16,823 nucleotides of DNA from positions 1-16,823 of the forward strand of contig CANFLP010000035.1 in assembly GCA_947447835.1 (NCBI GenBank), in the 5' to 3' direction. Below are positions 1-7,145 of the stretch, in pieces. Below the pieces are notes generated by a model that saw only the letters and a program-made list of their open reading frames with translations, was not told where the DNA came from and did no database searches. The stretch comes from Bacteroidota bacterium. Lineage in GTDB: Bacteria > Bacteroidota > Bacteroidia > Chitinophagales > Chitinophagaceae. Numbering within the stretch: position 1 is the first letter of the stretch; each line of letters opens with the position of its first letter. The translations under genes were made by a program, and so were the position numbers.

Positions 1-153
1 AAAGCTGCTAAAAAAGCTGCTCCTAAGAAAGCTGCTAAAAAAGCTGCTCCTAAGAAAGCTGCTAAAAAAGCTGCTCCTAAGAAGGCTGCTAAAAAAGCTG
101 CTCCTAAGAAAGCTGCTAAAAAAGCTGCTAAGAAAGTCGCTAAAAAGAAATAA
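1..153 (+). CDS. Histone H1-like Lys/Ala/Pro-rich DNA-binding protein, C-terminal end (5' truncated)
   Basis: This is the last 50 codons of an open frame that enters from the left edge and stops with TAA at 151-153. The visible part is made only of Lys, Ala and Pro, plus one Val. It consists of a nine-residue unit, AAKKAAPKK, repeated four times and then a run-out ending KKVAKKK. Such tails occur in bacterial histone H1-like proteins (Hc1/AlgP type), where a flexible basic tail binds and compacts DNA in the nucleoid. The N-terminal part lies outside the window, so it could instead be the tail of an HU-like or other DNA-binding protein. Ala is always GCT and Lys is mostly AAA, as expected for a repeat that expands by slippage. 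An intrinsic terminator follows closely. Confidence 0.75.
   Translation, partial: KAAKKAAPKKAAKKAAPKKAAKKAAPKKAAKKAAPKKAAKKAAKKVAKKK
4..111 (+). repeat. 27-bp tandem repeat, four copies, within the H1-like gene
   Basis: Four head-to-tail 27-bp units run 4-30, 31-57, 58-84 and 85-111, each encoding AAKKAAPKK. The only difference seen is the last codon of the third unit, AAG instead of AAA. A fifth, altered copy without the Pro codon follows. Each unit keeps the reading frame, so copy-number change would lengthen or shorten the basic tail without breaking the protein. Confidence 0.9.
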
Positions 154-169
154 TTATCCTCGGATAATG

Positions 170-205
170 AAAAGAGAGTCCTCGATTTATCGGGGACTTT
201 TTTTT
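170..205 (+). terminator. Rho-independent terminator after the H1-like gene
   Basis: A seven-pair stem (178-184 with 191-197, one G-U pair, loop ATTTAT) is followed directly by eight T (198-205). The purine run before the stem can also pair with the T tract. It lies 24 bp past the H1-like stop codon and points rightward. It separates that gene from the PolX gene, whose start is at 264. Confidence 0.8.
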
Positions 206-228
206 GCCCCTACTTTTTACGTTTACAA

Positions 229-260
229 TTTTGACTTACTCCCTCCCCTTATTATCTTTA
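229..260 (+). promoter_or_regulatory. Candidate Bacteroidota-type promoter of the PolX gene
   Basis: TTTTG at 229-233, a 19-bp spacer, then TATCTTTA at 253-260 resembles the Bacteroidota pattern TTG-N(about 19-20)-TAnnTTTG. The -7-like box ends only 3 bp before the ATG at 264. If used, the transcript would be leaderless or nearly so. The last base of the box departs from consensus, and the element is only a pattern match. Confidence 0.3.
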
Positions 261-263
261 CGT

Positions 264-1943
264 ATGCACAATTACGAGATTGAAGAATACTTTTCCCTAC
301 TTGCAAAACTAATGGACATTCATGGCGAGAATGAATTTAAAATCAAGTCCTATAGTAACGCAGCCTATACGCTAGACAAACTTGCAGAACCCGTGTCTAA
401 TATGAGCCCTAGCCAACTATATGCTATACGTGGTATAGGTGAAGCTATAGGAAAAAAGATACAAGAGATTATTGAAACAAAGCAACTCTCTATATTAAAC
501 GAGTACATTCAAAAGACGCCTCCAGGTATTTTAGAAATGCTCAAAATAAAAGGATTAGGTCCTAAAAAAATTGTGACTATTTGGAAGGAATTAGAAATAG
601 AAAGTATTGGAGAATTATTATACGCTTGTGAAGAAAATAGATTGGTAAAATACAAAGGCTTTGGTGAGAAGACACAAAAAAATATTCAAGAGTCGTTGCA
701 ATTTTATTTACATCACCAAGGAAATTATTTGTACGAACAAGTTGAAAGTTTAGTAAGTGCTTTACAGAAAAATTTAGAAATTGAATTTCAAAATGAGCAA
801 CATATTATTAGTGGTGCATTTAAAAGACAAATGGAATCACTCGAATTTTTGGATGTTGTAACTACTATTTCTGAATCAAATTTGACGACTTGGCTTGCCA
901 CGAAAATGTTCAAAATTGAAAAAACGGAGGACTTTGTTAGCTGCAAAGGGGAAGATAATTTCGAAATTAGGTGGCATTTAGCCAGTTCTGAAAACTTTTT
1001 TTGGAAAGATTTTACCCTATCCTGCTCCCCTGAATTTTTATCGGCATGGGAACAGCTCCCAAATTTTAGTTTATCCGCGTCAAACTGTTTCAAAAGCGAA
1101 CAATCCATATTTGACCAGGTAAGTATTAACTATATACCTGCTCCTCAAAGAGAATTTGCTCCCATTATAGAAAAAGCACGCGTCAAAGCATTGCCTAAGA
1201 CTATTCAACCCCCAGATATTAAGGGAATCATACATTCTCATAGTACATGGAGCGATGGCATTCACACCATCGAGCAAATGGCATTGGCTGCTAAGGACCA
1301 AGGTTATGAATATTTAATAATCAGTGACCATAGCAAATCGGCCTTTTATGCCAACGGATTACAAGCCGACATAATAATTGCACAACATAAAGAAATAGAT
1401 GCCTTAAATAAAAAGTTAGCCCCATTTGTTATTTTTAAAAGTATTGAGTCGGATATTTTAAATGATGGAAGCTTAGATTACTCGGATGAAATATTATCCA
1501 GTTTTGATATTGTGATTGCATCAGTGCATTCTAATTTAAAGATGACCGAAGAAAAAGCCATGATGCGCTTGTTAAACGCTATCAACAATCCTTATACAAG
1601 CATTTTAGGGCATCCTACTGGCCGTTTGCTGTTAAGCAGGAAAGGTTACCCCGTAAATCATGAAGCTATTATAGAAGCCTGCGCAGAGAATAATGTAGTG
1701 ATTGAATTAAATGCGCACCCTAGACGATTAGATATGGACTGGAGATATATACAAGCAGCTGTTGAAAGCGATGTGTTAATATCTATAAATCCCGATGCCC
1801 ATGCCATTGAAGGATTTGATGATTGTAAATACGGCGTGCTAGTTGCACAAAAAGCAGGACTCACTGCCGCTAACAATCTAAGTAGCTTTACCCTATCTGA
1901 AATGATGGAGTTTATTGCTTATCAACAAGAAAAGCGAGGTTAG
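264..1943 (+). CDS. polX: PolX-type protein: HhH and PHP nuclease domains with a degenerate polymerase palm
   Basis: The protein has 559 residues, close to the usual bacterial PolX length. The N-terminal 8-kDa-like region (about 5-45) is followed by helix-hairpin-helix segments near 52-72, 93-110 and 127-145 that would bind DNA. A reduced palm spans about 180-260, a thumb-like segment about 275-315, and a C-terminal PHP domain about 320-555. The PHP metal ligands all appear present: H324, H326, H356, E395, H422, H450, D511 and H513. The polymerase residues do not: where the family has a DxD, this protein has F195-L196-D197; the third Asp aligns with E234; and the FTGS nucleotide-binding motif is not recognisable. 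I infer a 3'-5' exonuclease or AP-endonuclease repair role without normal polymerisation. The start at 264 is chosen because the conserved N-terminus begins there; the TTG at 204 lies inside the upstream terminator. Confidence 0.88.
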   Translation: MHNYEIEEYFSLLAKLMDIHGENEFKIKSYSNAAYTLDKLAEPVSNMSPSQLYAIRGIGEAIGKKIQEIIETKQLSILNEYIQKTPPGILEMLKIKGLGPKKIVTIWKELEIESIGELLYACEENRLVKYKGFGEKTQKNIQESLQFYLHHQGNYLYEQVESLVSALQKNLEIEFQNEQHIISGAFKRQMESLEFLDVVTTISESNLTTWLATKMFKIEKTEDFVSCKGEDNFEIRWHLASSENFFWKDFTLSCSPEFLSAWEQLPNFSLSASNCFKSEQSIFDQVSINYIPAPQREFAPIIEKARVKALPKTIQPPDIKGIIHSHSTWSDGIHTIEQMALAAKDQGYEYLIISDHSKSAFYANGLQADIIIAQHKEIDALNKKLAPFVIFKSIESDILNDGSLDYSDEILSSFDIVIASVHSNLKMTEEKAMMRLLNAINNPYTSILGHPTGRLLLSRKGYPVNHEAIIEACAENNVVIELNAHPRRLDMDWRYIQAAVESDVLISINPDAHAIEGFDDCKYGVLVAQKAGLTAANNLSSFTLSEMMEFIAYQQEKRG

Positions 1944-3203
1944 TTACTCTTTTACATAAACGAAAAAATCTCCCGGCAGCAGTTCAAACGGAACTTCATT
2001 ATTAAACTGGTGAGACAACCCTGAGAAAATATTTTTGAAAGACCCTTTTAATTTTTCATGGGCCAAATGTATACGGTGATGATGGGTTGACAAATTCAAA
2101 ACCACTAATATGGTTGAGGTCGCATCATGTCTGACATAAGACATTACGCCATGTGCGTCAACTGGTAAATTAAAAGTGTCCCCACTTATAATAGCAGAGT
2201 GACTTTTACGAAATGTAGACAATGTTTTATAAAATTCATGTAGCGCAGGTTGAAGGGTCCAATGAATTTGATCCTTGTCAAAGAATTCAAGTCTTTTATG
2301 ATTAGGCAGTTCTTGCCCACTATAAATTAAAGGCATACCCTTCCAGGTTTGTGTAAACACAGCCCATGGCTTAGCTGCTACACCAAACTTTTCATATTCA
2401 GTTCCGTTCCAACTATTCTCGTCATGATTACTAGTAAACAATAATTTACTTGCTCCTTGTGGATATTGTGAATACCCATGTAATACATTATAAACCTCGT
2501 GCATGCCTACTTCACCTTTAGCTTGTTTTTCTGACACATGCATTAAAGCCCAAGCATAGGTTGTGTCAAATACGCGGTGGTATGTTACCTCCTCACATTC
2601 TGCTAACCAGTATAATGGACGAATTGTTTCAACAGCCTTTCTGGCCTCGACCCAAAAATCCAATGGCACTAAATGCGCCATATCACATCTAAATCCATCT
2701 ATTTTAAAATCACGCACCCAATATTGCATGGCACCAATTAAGGCATTACGCATTTCTTTATTGCTATAATTTAAATCTACTACATCATCCCAACCGTTGC
2801 GCTCTGCAAATACGCCTAATTCGTTCCTTGAAAACCAATCAGGATGATTTTCCATCCATTCATGCTGACGTCCTGTATGATTCGCCACCCAGTCTATAAT
2901 TACTTTCATCCCTAATGCGTGTGCGGCATTTATTAAATTCAAGAAATCTGATTCGTTTCCAAATTCAGGATTGATTTTTGTATAACTACTGCAAGCATAA
3001 TAACTTCCTAGTGTGCCTTTTTTTACTTTTTGACTAATGGATGTAATTGGCATCAACCACAAAATATCCACACCCATCTCTTTTAATCTTGGTAAATGTT
3101 TTTGAAAGGCCGCAAATGTTCCCTCGGGTGTATACTGTCTAATATTCACTTCATAAATAGTAGCATCCTTTGCCCAATCCACTGTTGTAAAATTCGCGTC
3201 CAT
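1944..3203 (-). CDS. GH13 alpha-amylase-family glycoside hydrolase
   Basis: The protein has 419 residues and no signal peptide, so it is probably cytoplasmic. It has the (beta/alpha)8 barrel signatures of family GH13. Region I is DWVANH at 104-109. Region II is GFRCDMAH at 170-177, with D174 as nucleophile. The acid/base is probably E202, in LAEC. Region IV is SNHD at 258-261, where D261 is the transition-state stabiliser. A short C-terminal beta domain covers roughly 345-419. The likely role is cleavage or transfer at alpha-glucosidic bonds in starch, glycogen or maltooligosaccharides; the exact specificity cannot be read from the sequence. A purine-rich AGGA lies just upstream of the ATG. 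Its stop codon directly abuts the stop of the convergent PolX gene, and its start is 33 bp from that of the divergent permease. Confidence 0.9.
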   Translation of the reverse strand: MDANFTTVDWAKDATIYEVNIRQYTPEGTFAAFQKHLPRLKEMGVDILWLMPITSISQKVKKGTLGSYYACSSYTKINPEFGNESDFLNLINAAHALGMKVIIDWVANHTGRQHEWMENHPDWFSRNELGVFAERNGWDDVVDLNYSNKEMRNALIGAMQYWVRDFKIDGFRCDMAHLVPLDFWVEARKAVETIRPLYWLAECEEVTYHRVFDTTYAWALMHVSEKQAKGEVGMHEVYNVLHGYSQYPQGASKLLFTSNHDENSWNGTEYEKFGVAAKPWAVFTQTWKGMPLIYSGQELPNHKRLEFFDKDQIHWTLQPALHEFYKTLSTFRKSHSAIISGDTFNLPVDAHGVMSYVRHDATSTILVVLNLSTHHHRIHLAHEKLKGSFKNIFSGLSHQFNNEVPFELLPGDFFVYVKE

Positions 3204-3236
3204 TTTTATCCTATTTTTATTATCTTGTCCAATACA

Positions 3237-4592
3237 ATGAGTTCAACACAACCCAATTTAGACCGCAAATTAAGTCTTTTGCATGCAACTGCCATCAACA
3301 TGATTGACATGGTGGGTATTGGCCCCTTTGTGGTGTTAAGTGTGGTTGCCCAAATTATGGCTGGTCCCTATTTTTTATACGCCTGGATTGCCGGTGCGGT
3401 ATTGTCTTATGTAGATGCAATGGTATGGAGTCAGTTAGGTGCCGCATTACCTAGAGCTGGTGGAAGTTTTCACTTTTTAAAAGAAGGTTACGGAAAAAAA
3501 TGGGGTTCCTTAATGAGTTTTCTATTTGTATGGCAAACCATGATTCAAGCGCCCTTGGTAATTGCATCGGCCGCTATTGGATTTTCACAATATGCTAACT
3601 ACTTTTTTCATTTAAATTTTTGGCAGGAGAAAGCAGTGAGCGGATCTGTAGTTATTTTAGTGGTGGCATTATTATATCGTAAGATTGAATCCATTGGAAA
3701 AATATCTGTGTTTTTATGGGTAGGTGTTTTAGGTACCATGCTTTGGATTATTGGTGGTGGTATTTTTCATGGAAATTTTTTAGAGCCAATTAGACATATG
3801 AATGATGGTCTTTTTGTAAAAGGCAATGATGGCTTTTCTTTACAACATGGCTTTGTTGCAGCCCTTGGTTTTGCTAGTGTAAAAACTGTTTACAGTTATT
3901 TGGGATATTATAATGTTTGTCATTTAGGAGGGGAGATAAAAAATCCAAGTAAGAATATACCGCGCAGTATGTTTATCTCAATTACAGGTATTGCTATATT
4001 ATATCTTGCCATGAATATTAGCGTAGCAAGTGTACTCCCATTTCAAACAATTATTACTAGCAAATTTGTAGTTAGCGATTATATTAAATCTTTATTTGGA
4101 AATACTGCTGGAGGTATTGTAACAGTACTTATTTTATTAGTGGCGTTTGCTTCCTTGTTCGCTGCAACACTGGGCTATAGTCGTATTCCTTATGCTGCTG
4201 CTCAAAACAAATCCTTCTTCCCATTTTTTGCTAAAGTACATCCTACTTTACATTTTCCGCACCGCTCCTTACTAGTACTAGGGGCCATTGCTTTTGTATT
4301 TAGTTTATTGTTCCGATTAAAAGAAGTGATAGATGGCATTTTAGCTATGCGTATCTTGATTCAATTTATTGGTCAAGCAATCGGATTGTTGTTATTATTT
4401 AAAAGAAAAGGTAAAGACTTTTTCCCTTGGAAGATGCCTTTATACCCTATCCCTTTATTTGTGGCAATCATAATTTGGGGCGCAATCTTTTTTTCAACCG
4501 GAATTAAAATGATGTTGAGCGGATTGATTGTAATTAGCCTTGGATTAATTGCTTATTTTGTTTCTCGAAAAATGAAATGGATTGGCGAATAA
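3237..4592 (+). CDS. APC-superfamily amino acid/polyamine permease
   Basis: The protein has 451 residues and is hydrophobic throughout, with about 12 likely membrane helices. The first helix carries the unwound-helix Gly motif (G27-I28-G29). PRAGGSF at 72-78 matches the conserved loop after helix 2. The segment GGEIKNPSKNIPRS (231-244) is the typical cytoplasmic loop after helix 6. Further on, SRIPYAAAQNKSFFPFFAKVHP matches the SR..A.A.dg..P..fa.vHP loop of the family. It should import or exchange amino acids or related amines across the inner membrane; the substrate is unknown. The start at 3237 is preferred: an in-frame extension to 3096 would add 47 residues that lie opposite the GH13 N-terminus and do not look like permease. 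No Shine-Dalgarno is visible. Its stop lies one base from the stop of a small convergent gene. Confidence 0.88.
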   Translation: MSSTQPNLDRKLSLLHATAINMIDMVGIGPFVVLSVVAQIMAGPYFLYAWIAGAVLSYVDAMVWSQLGAALPRAGGSFHFLKEGYGKKWGSLMSFLFVWQTMIQAPLVIASAAIGFSQYANYFFHLNFWQEKAVSGSVVILVVALLYRKIESIGKISVFLWVGVLGTMLWIIGGGIFHGNFLEPIRHMNDGLFVKGNDGFSLQHGFVAALGFASVKTVYSYLGYYNVCHLGGEIKNPSKNIPRSMFISITGIAILYLAMNISVASVLPFQTIITSKFVVSDYIKSLFGNTAGGIVTVLILLVAFASLFAATLGYSRIPYAAAQNKSFFPFFAKVHPTLHFPHRSLLVLGAIAFVFSLLFRLKEVIDGILAMRILIQFIGQAIGLLLLFKRKGKDFFPWKMPLYPIPLFVAIIIWGAIFFSTGIKMMLSGLIVISLGLIAYFVSRKMKWIGE

Positions 4593-4593
4593 T

Positions 4594-4734
4594 TTACTTA
4601 CTCCTAGTCCCAATTCCACTTATTAATAATCCAATTAGCAGTCCAAGGATTAATCCAATCTTTACATTCTTTATCATGTAACCTAAGCCAAGGCCAATTA
4701 TTAGTAAAGTAAGTATACTCATATTTCTTCTCAT
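4594..4734 (-). CDS. Small glycine-rich membrane peptide, 46 residues (unrecognised)
   Basis: ATG at 4734 runs to TAA at 4594-4596. The product starts MRRNMSILTLLIIGLG and has two hydrophobic segments, about 7-21 and 26-42, separated by the basic turn KNVK (22-25). The second contains a glycine zipper, G27-xxx-G31-xxx-G35, with further Gly at 40 and 42. The tail is TRSK. It therefore looks like a small helical-hairpin inner-membrane protein that could self-associate. The start lies two bases after the TAG stop of the PIG-L gene, which favours translational coupling in the same transcript. Its stop is one base from the stop of the convergent permease. An alternative start is Met5 at 4722. No function is assigned. 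A type I toxin-like or holin-like peptide, or a membrane-protein accessory subunit, are all possible. A chance ORF is less likely given the tight fit and coherent topology. Confidence 0.6.
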   Translation of the reverse strand: MRRNMSILTLLIIGLGLGYMIKNVKIGLILGLLIGLLISGIGTRSK

Positions 4735-4736
4735 AA

Positions 4737-7082
4737 CTAGTGCTTAGGCAATGAAATGATATTGGCTAATAATTTATAGGCACCCGGATTGCCAGCTGGT
4801 AATTGTCTAAATAACACCAAACTAACATAAACCATATTCCCCTTGCCATATGGGGCAATTAATAAGCTTCCATTACTTGGCGCTTCTCCTTTATCATTCA
4901 TCGTTAAAGGAGCTTCAAAATGGCTGTCAAAATTATCAGACTGATAAGTGCTACGCTCCTGTGTCCAATTCTCAAAATCCTGTTTAGTAATGGTATTAGG
5001 CGTATTTAATACAGCATGATTCGGCAAACTAAATTCAACTGGTACGTTTTCCTGTGTAACCCTTTTTCCAGAGTTCACAGAAAATTTATAAGGACCTACT
5101 TTCACAGGCTTAATACCTACCTGATTACTTTTTAAATATTGTACGACTAAGTTACCACCTTGCTCTATATACGCGTTCAATACATCGTTCTTATCGGATA
5201 AATAATCATACATATTATAAGCACGAATACCAATAACAATCGCATCAAATGATTTCAATTTTTCTGTTGTGATATCTGCTTCTTTTAAATAGCTCACTTG
5301 ATATCCTAACTCTACTAAAGCTTCAGGAATTTTATCCCCTGCTCCGTCAATATAACCAACTTTTGTACCCTTACATTTTACATTAGCTTCAATAACCTTT
5401 GTGGTTGCCAATGGGAAATAAGTAAGCGTAGGAATATGATCATATTGAATAGCCTTGATATATACAGCACTTATTGGTGTAGGCAGTGAAGTCTTATTGG
5501 CATTGGAAACAAATTCCATTCTAAGACTTGTACCTTGATGGTGTATATCTTGATAGGCTATGGAAACTGGCTTGCCCACTTCTTTCAAATACACATCCTT
5601 CTCGTATTTGATTTCTTGTTCTGGCACTACTGCAATGGGTTCATAAATATCCCCCTTAGTCGGGTCCAAATATTTATACTGAATAGGAAAAGTATAATTA
5701 AATAATTGACCGTTGATGGTTATTTCAACAGTACCTTCAAATGCTGGATCATTTTCTGCTTTGCCAATAAGCGTTTGGTCTTTTACAATAAACATTCCCT
5801 CTGTTTTAGGAAACGCTAACCAATAAGGTTGTGAAATAGCTTGTGCACTAGGCACTTGAAATGTATAATCAAATTGAATATTTTGATTACGCTGTAAATT
5901 CATGTGCAAAATAGAATCCTTTGCTGGCAAACTAATTTTATCAAGGCTAGCATCCAATATATTTCGTTGATTGAACAAAAATTGTACTGCTAATTTAGCA
6001 CCAGGAACCACTTGTTGTTGCTGTGTTGTCGCTTCAATATATATACCCGCGCAATCCTTTATAATAGACTTGATAACATCCATTTTATAATTACTCCAAA
6101 CAGATAGAGGCAAGGCTTTAACTGATTGATATAACTTAACCAACGCAGGAATAGATTGCTCAGGATGTTCTATTTGAAAAGATTGATAAATAGATTCAAC
6201 AGCATTGTCTAATGTAGCATCTCCTAATCTTGACCAATTCGTATTCACATCCTCCATTATATCGGTCTTAGCCGCTTCCCCTCCCGTTAATTCAAAATAT
6301 TCATAACTAGTGCCTCTTCGACGTGGTCTGCCTTCACCCTGGCTTTTATGCATGGTACGTGCTTCGGCACCAATCTCTCCATAACTTTTTCCAATGATTG
6401 GATTGTATGCTCCTACTTCTAATTTTATTTGATGCTCATTGGTCGTGTTTACCGTTCCAAAATTAAATGTGTTCCATAAAATTCTTTTGGCCTGCCATAT
6501 TGTTACCCCATATTTAAATTGCTCTGGAAATTTTGTTGGATCCGCTGCTGCAACAAATGCTTCATTGGCAATAATAGCCGACGCTGAATGATGACCATGC
6601 CCCGCACGTGCGTCACGCGGGAAACGCGTAATAATAATATCTGGTTGGAATTTTCTTATGACCCAAACCGCATCACTCAATACTTTTTCATGATCCCAAA
6701 TTTGCAAGGCTTCATCCGATGATTTGCTAAATCCAAATTCGTAAGCAGTAGAAAAATATTGTTCAGCTCCGTCAACATGTCGAGCAGCTAATAGTTCCTG
6801 AGAACGAATCATGCCAAGCTCAATGCCCTGTTCCTTACCTATTAAATTTTGTCCGCCATCCCCTCGAGTTAAACTTAAATAAGCGGTGCGAAAATTTCTT
6901 TCTTTTGTTAGATAGGGTAAAAAACTATTGTTTTCGTCATCAGGATGCGCAGCAAAGTATAACACACTGCCAAGTGTCTTTAACCCTTTAATTTGTGCTG
7001 CAATTTCGGCACTATTTTTTTGCGCAATAACTCCTGAAGCAAAAAACAAACACCCTAAAACAAAAACAATACTTTTTCTCAT
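4737..7082 (-). CDS. Secreted PIG-L/LmbE family deacetylase-like protein with C-terminal GATase-like module
   Basis: The protein has 781 residues. A signal peptide covers 1-20 with cleavage before Gln21, so it acts outside the inner membrane. The PIG-L/LmbE domain covers about 36-270. AHPDDE at 45-50 supplies H46 and D49 as likely zinc ligands and D48 as likely base. GHGHHSAS (161-168) supplies the remaining His, probably H165. The family removes N-acetyl groups from GlcNAc-type sugars (as MshB, BshB and PIG-L do); the substrate here is unknown. The middle (about 350-550) looks like beta-sandwich domains. Residues about 572-655 look like a class I glutamine amidotransferase-like fold without its cysteine nucleophile, and the last 40 residues form a conserved closing strand-helix. 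AGGA lies four bases before the ATG. The M14 gene ends 63 bp upstream on the same strand, suggesting one operon. Confidence 0.85.
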   Translation of the reverse strand: MRKSIVFVLGCLFFASGVIAQKNSAEIAAQIKGLKTLGSVLYFAAHPDDENNSFLPYLTKERNFRTAYLSLTRGDGGQNLIGKEQGIELGMIRSQELLAARHVDGAEQYFSTAYEFGFSKSSDEALQIWDHEKVLSDAVWVIRKFQPDIIITRFPRDARAGHGHHSASAIIANEAFVAAADPTKFPEQFKYGVTIWQAKRILWNTFNFGTVNTTNEHQIKLEVGAYNPIIGKSYGEIGAEARTMHKSQGEGRPRRRGTSYEYFELTGGEAAKTDIMEDVNTNWSRLGDATLDNAVESIYQSFQIEHPEQSIPALVKLYQSVKALPLSVWSNYKMDVIKSIIKDCAGIYIEATTQQQQVVPGAKLAVQFLFNQRNILDASLDKISLPAKDSILHMNLQRNQNIQFDYTFQVPSAQAISQPYWLAFPKTEGMFIVKDQTLIGKAENDPAFEGTVEITINGQLFNYTFPIQYKYLDPTKGDIYEPIAVVPEQEIKYEKDVYLKEVGKPVSIAYQDIHHQGTSLRMEFVSNANKTSLPTPISAVYIKAIQYDHIPTLTYFPLATTKVIEANVKCKGTKVGYIDGAGDKIPEALVELGYQVSYLKEADITTEKLKSFDAIVIGIRAYNMYDYLSDKNDVLNAYIEQGGNLVVQYLKSNQVGIKPVKVGPYKFSVNSGKRVTQENVPVEFSLPNHAVLNTPNTITKQDFENWTQERSTYQSDNFDSHFEAPLTMNDKGEAPSNGSLLIAPYGKGNMVYVSLVLFRQLPAGNPGAYKLLANIISLPKH

Positions 7083-7145
7083 AGTTTCCTATTCAATTCT
7101 AATAAATAAAACCTTAATTATTACACCTACTATTTAACGGCAAAA

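Noticed and set aside
1..150. CRISPR-like array at the left edge
   Set aside because: The repeats are contiguous, without spacers, and stay in the protein frame, so this is a coding tandem repeat.
204..263. In-frame TTG at 204 extending PolX by 20 residues
   Set aside because: It begins in the T tract of the upstream terminator, and the added residues are unlike any PolX N-terminus. The conserved region starts at the ATG at 264.
788..1301. Antisense reading frames inside the PolX gene
   Set aside because: They show no family resemblance and mirror a strongly supported gene. Similar shadows inside the GH13, M14, ggt and TamB genes were rejected for the same reason.
3096..3236. In-frame extension of the permease to 3096
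   Set aside because: The 47 extra residues are Cys-rich, lie antisense to the GH13 N-terminus and precede the true family start.
7050..7082. Lipoprotein signal (V-L-G-C11) in the PIG-L protein
   Set aside because: Cys11 would leave only a ten-residue signal peptide, which is too short. The normal cleavage site before Gln21 explains the N-terminus better.
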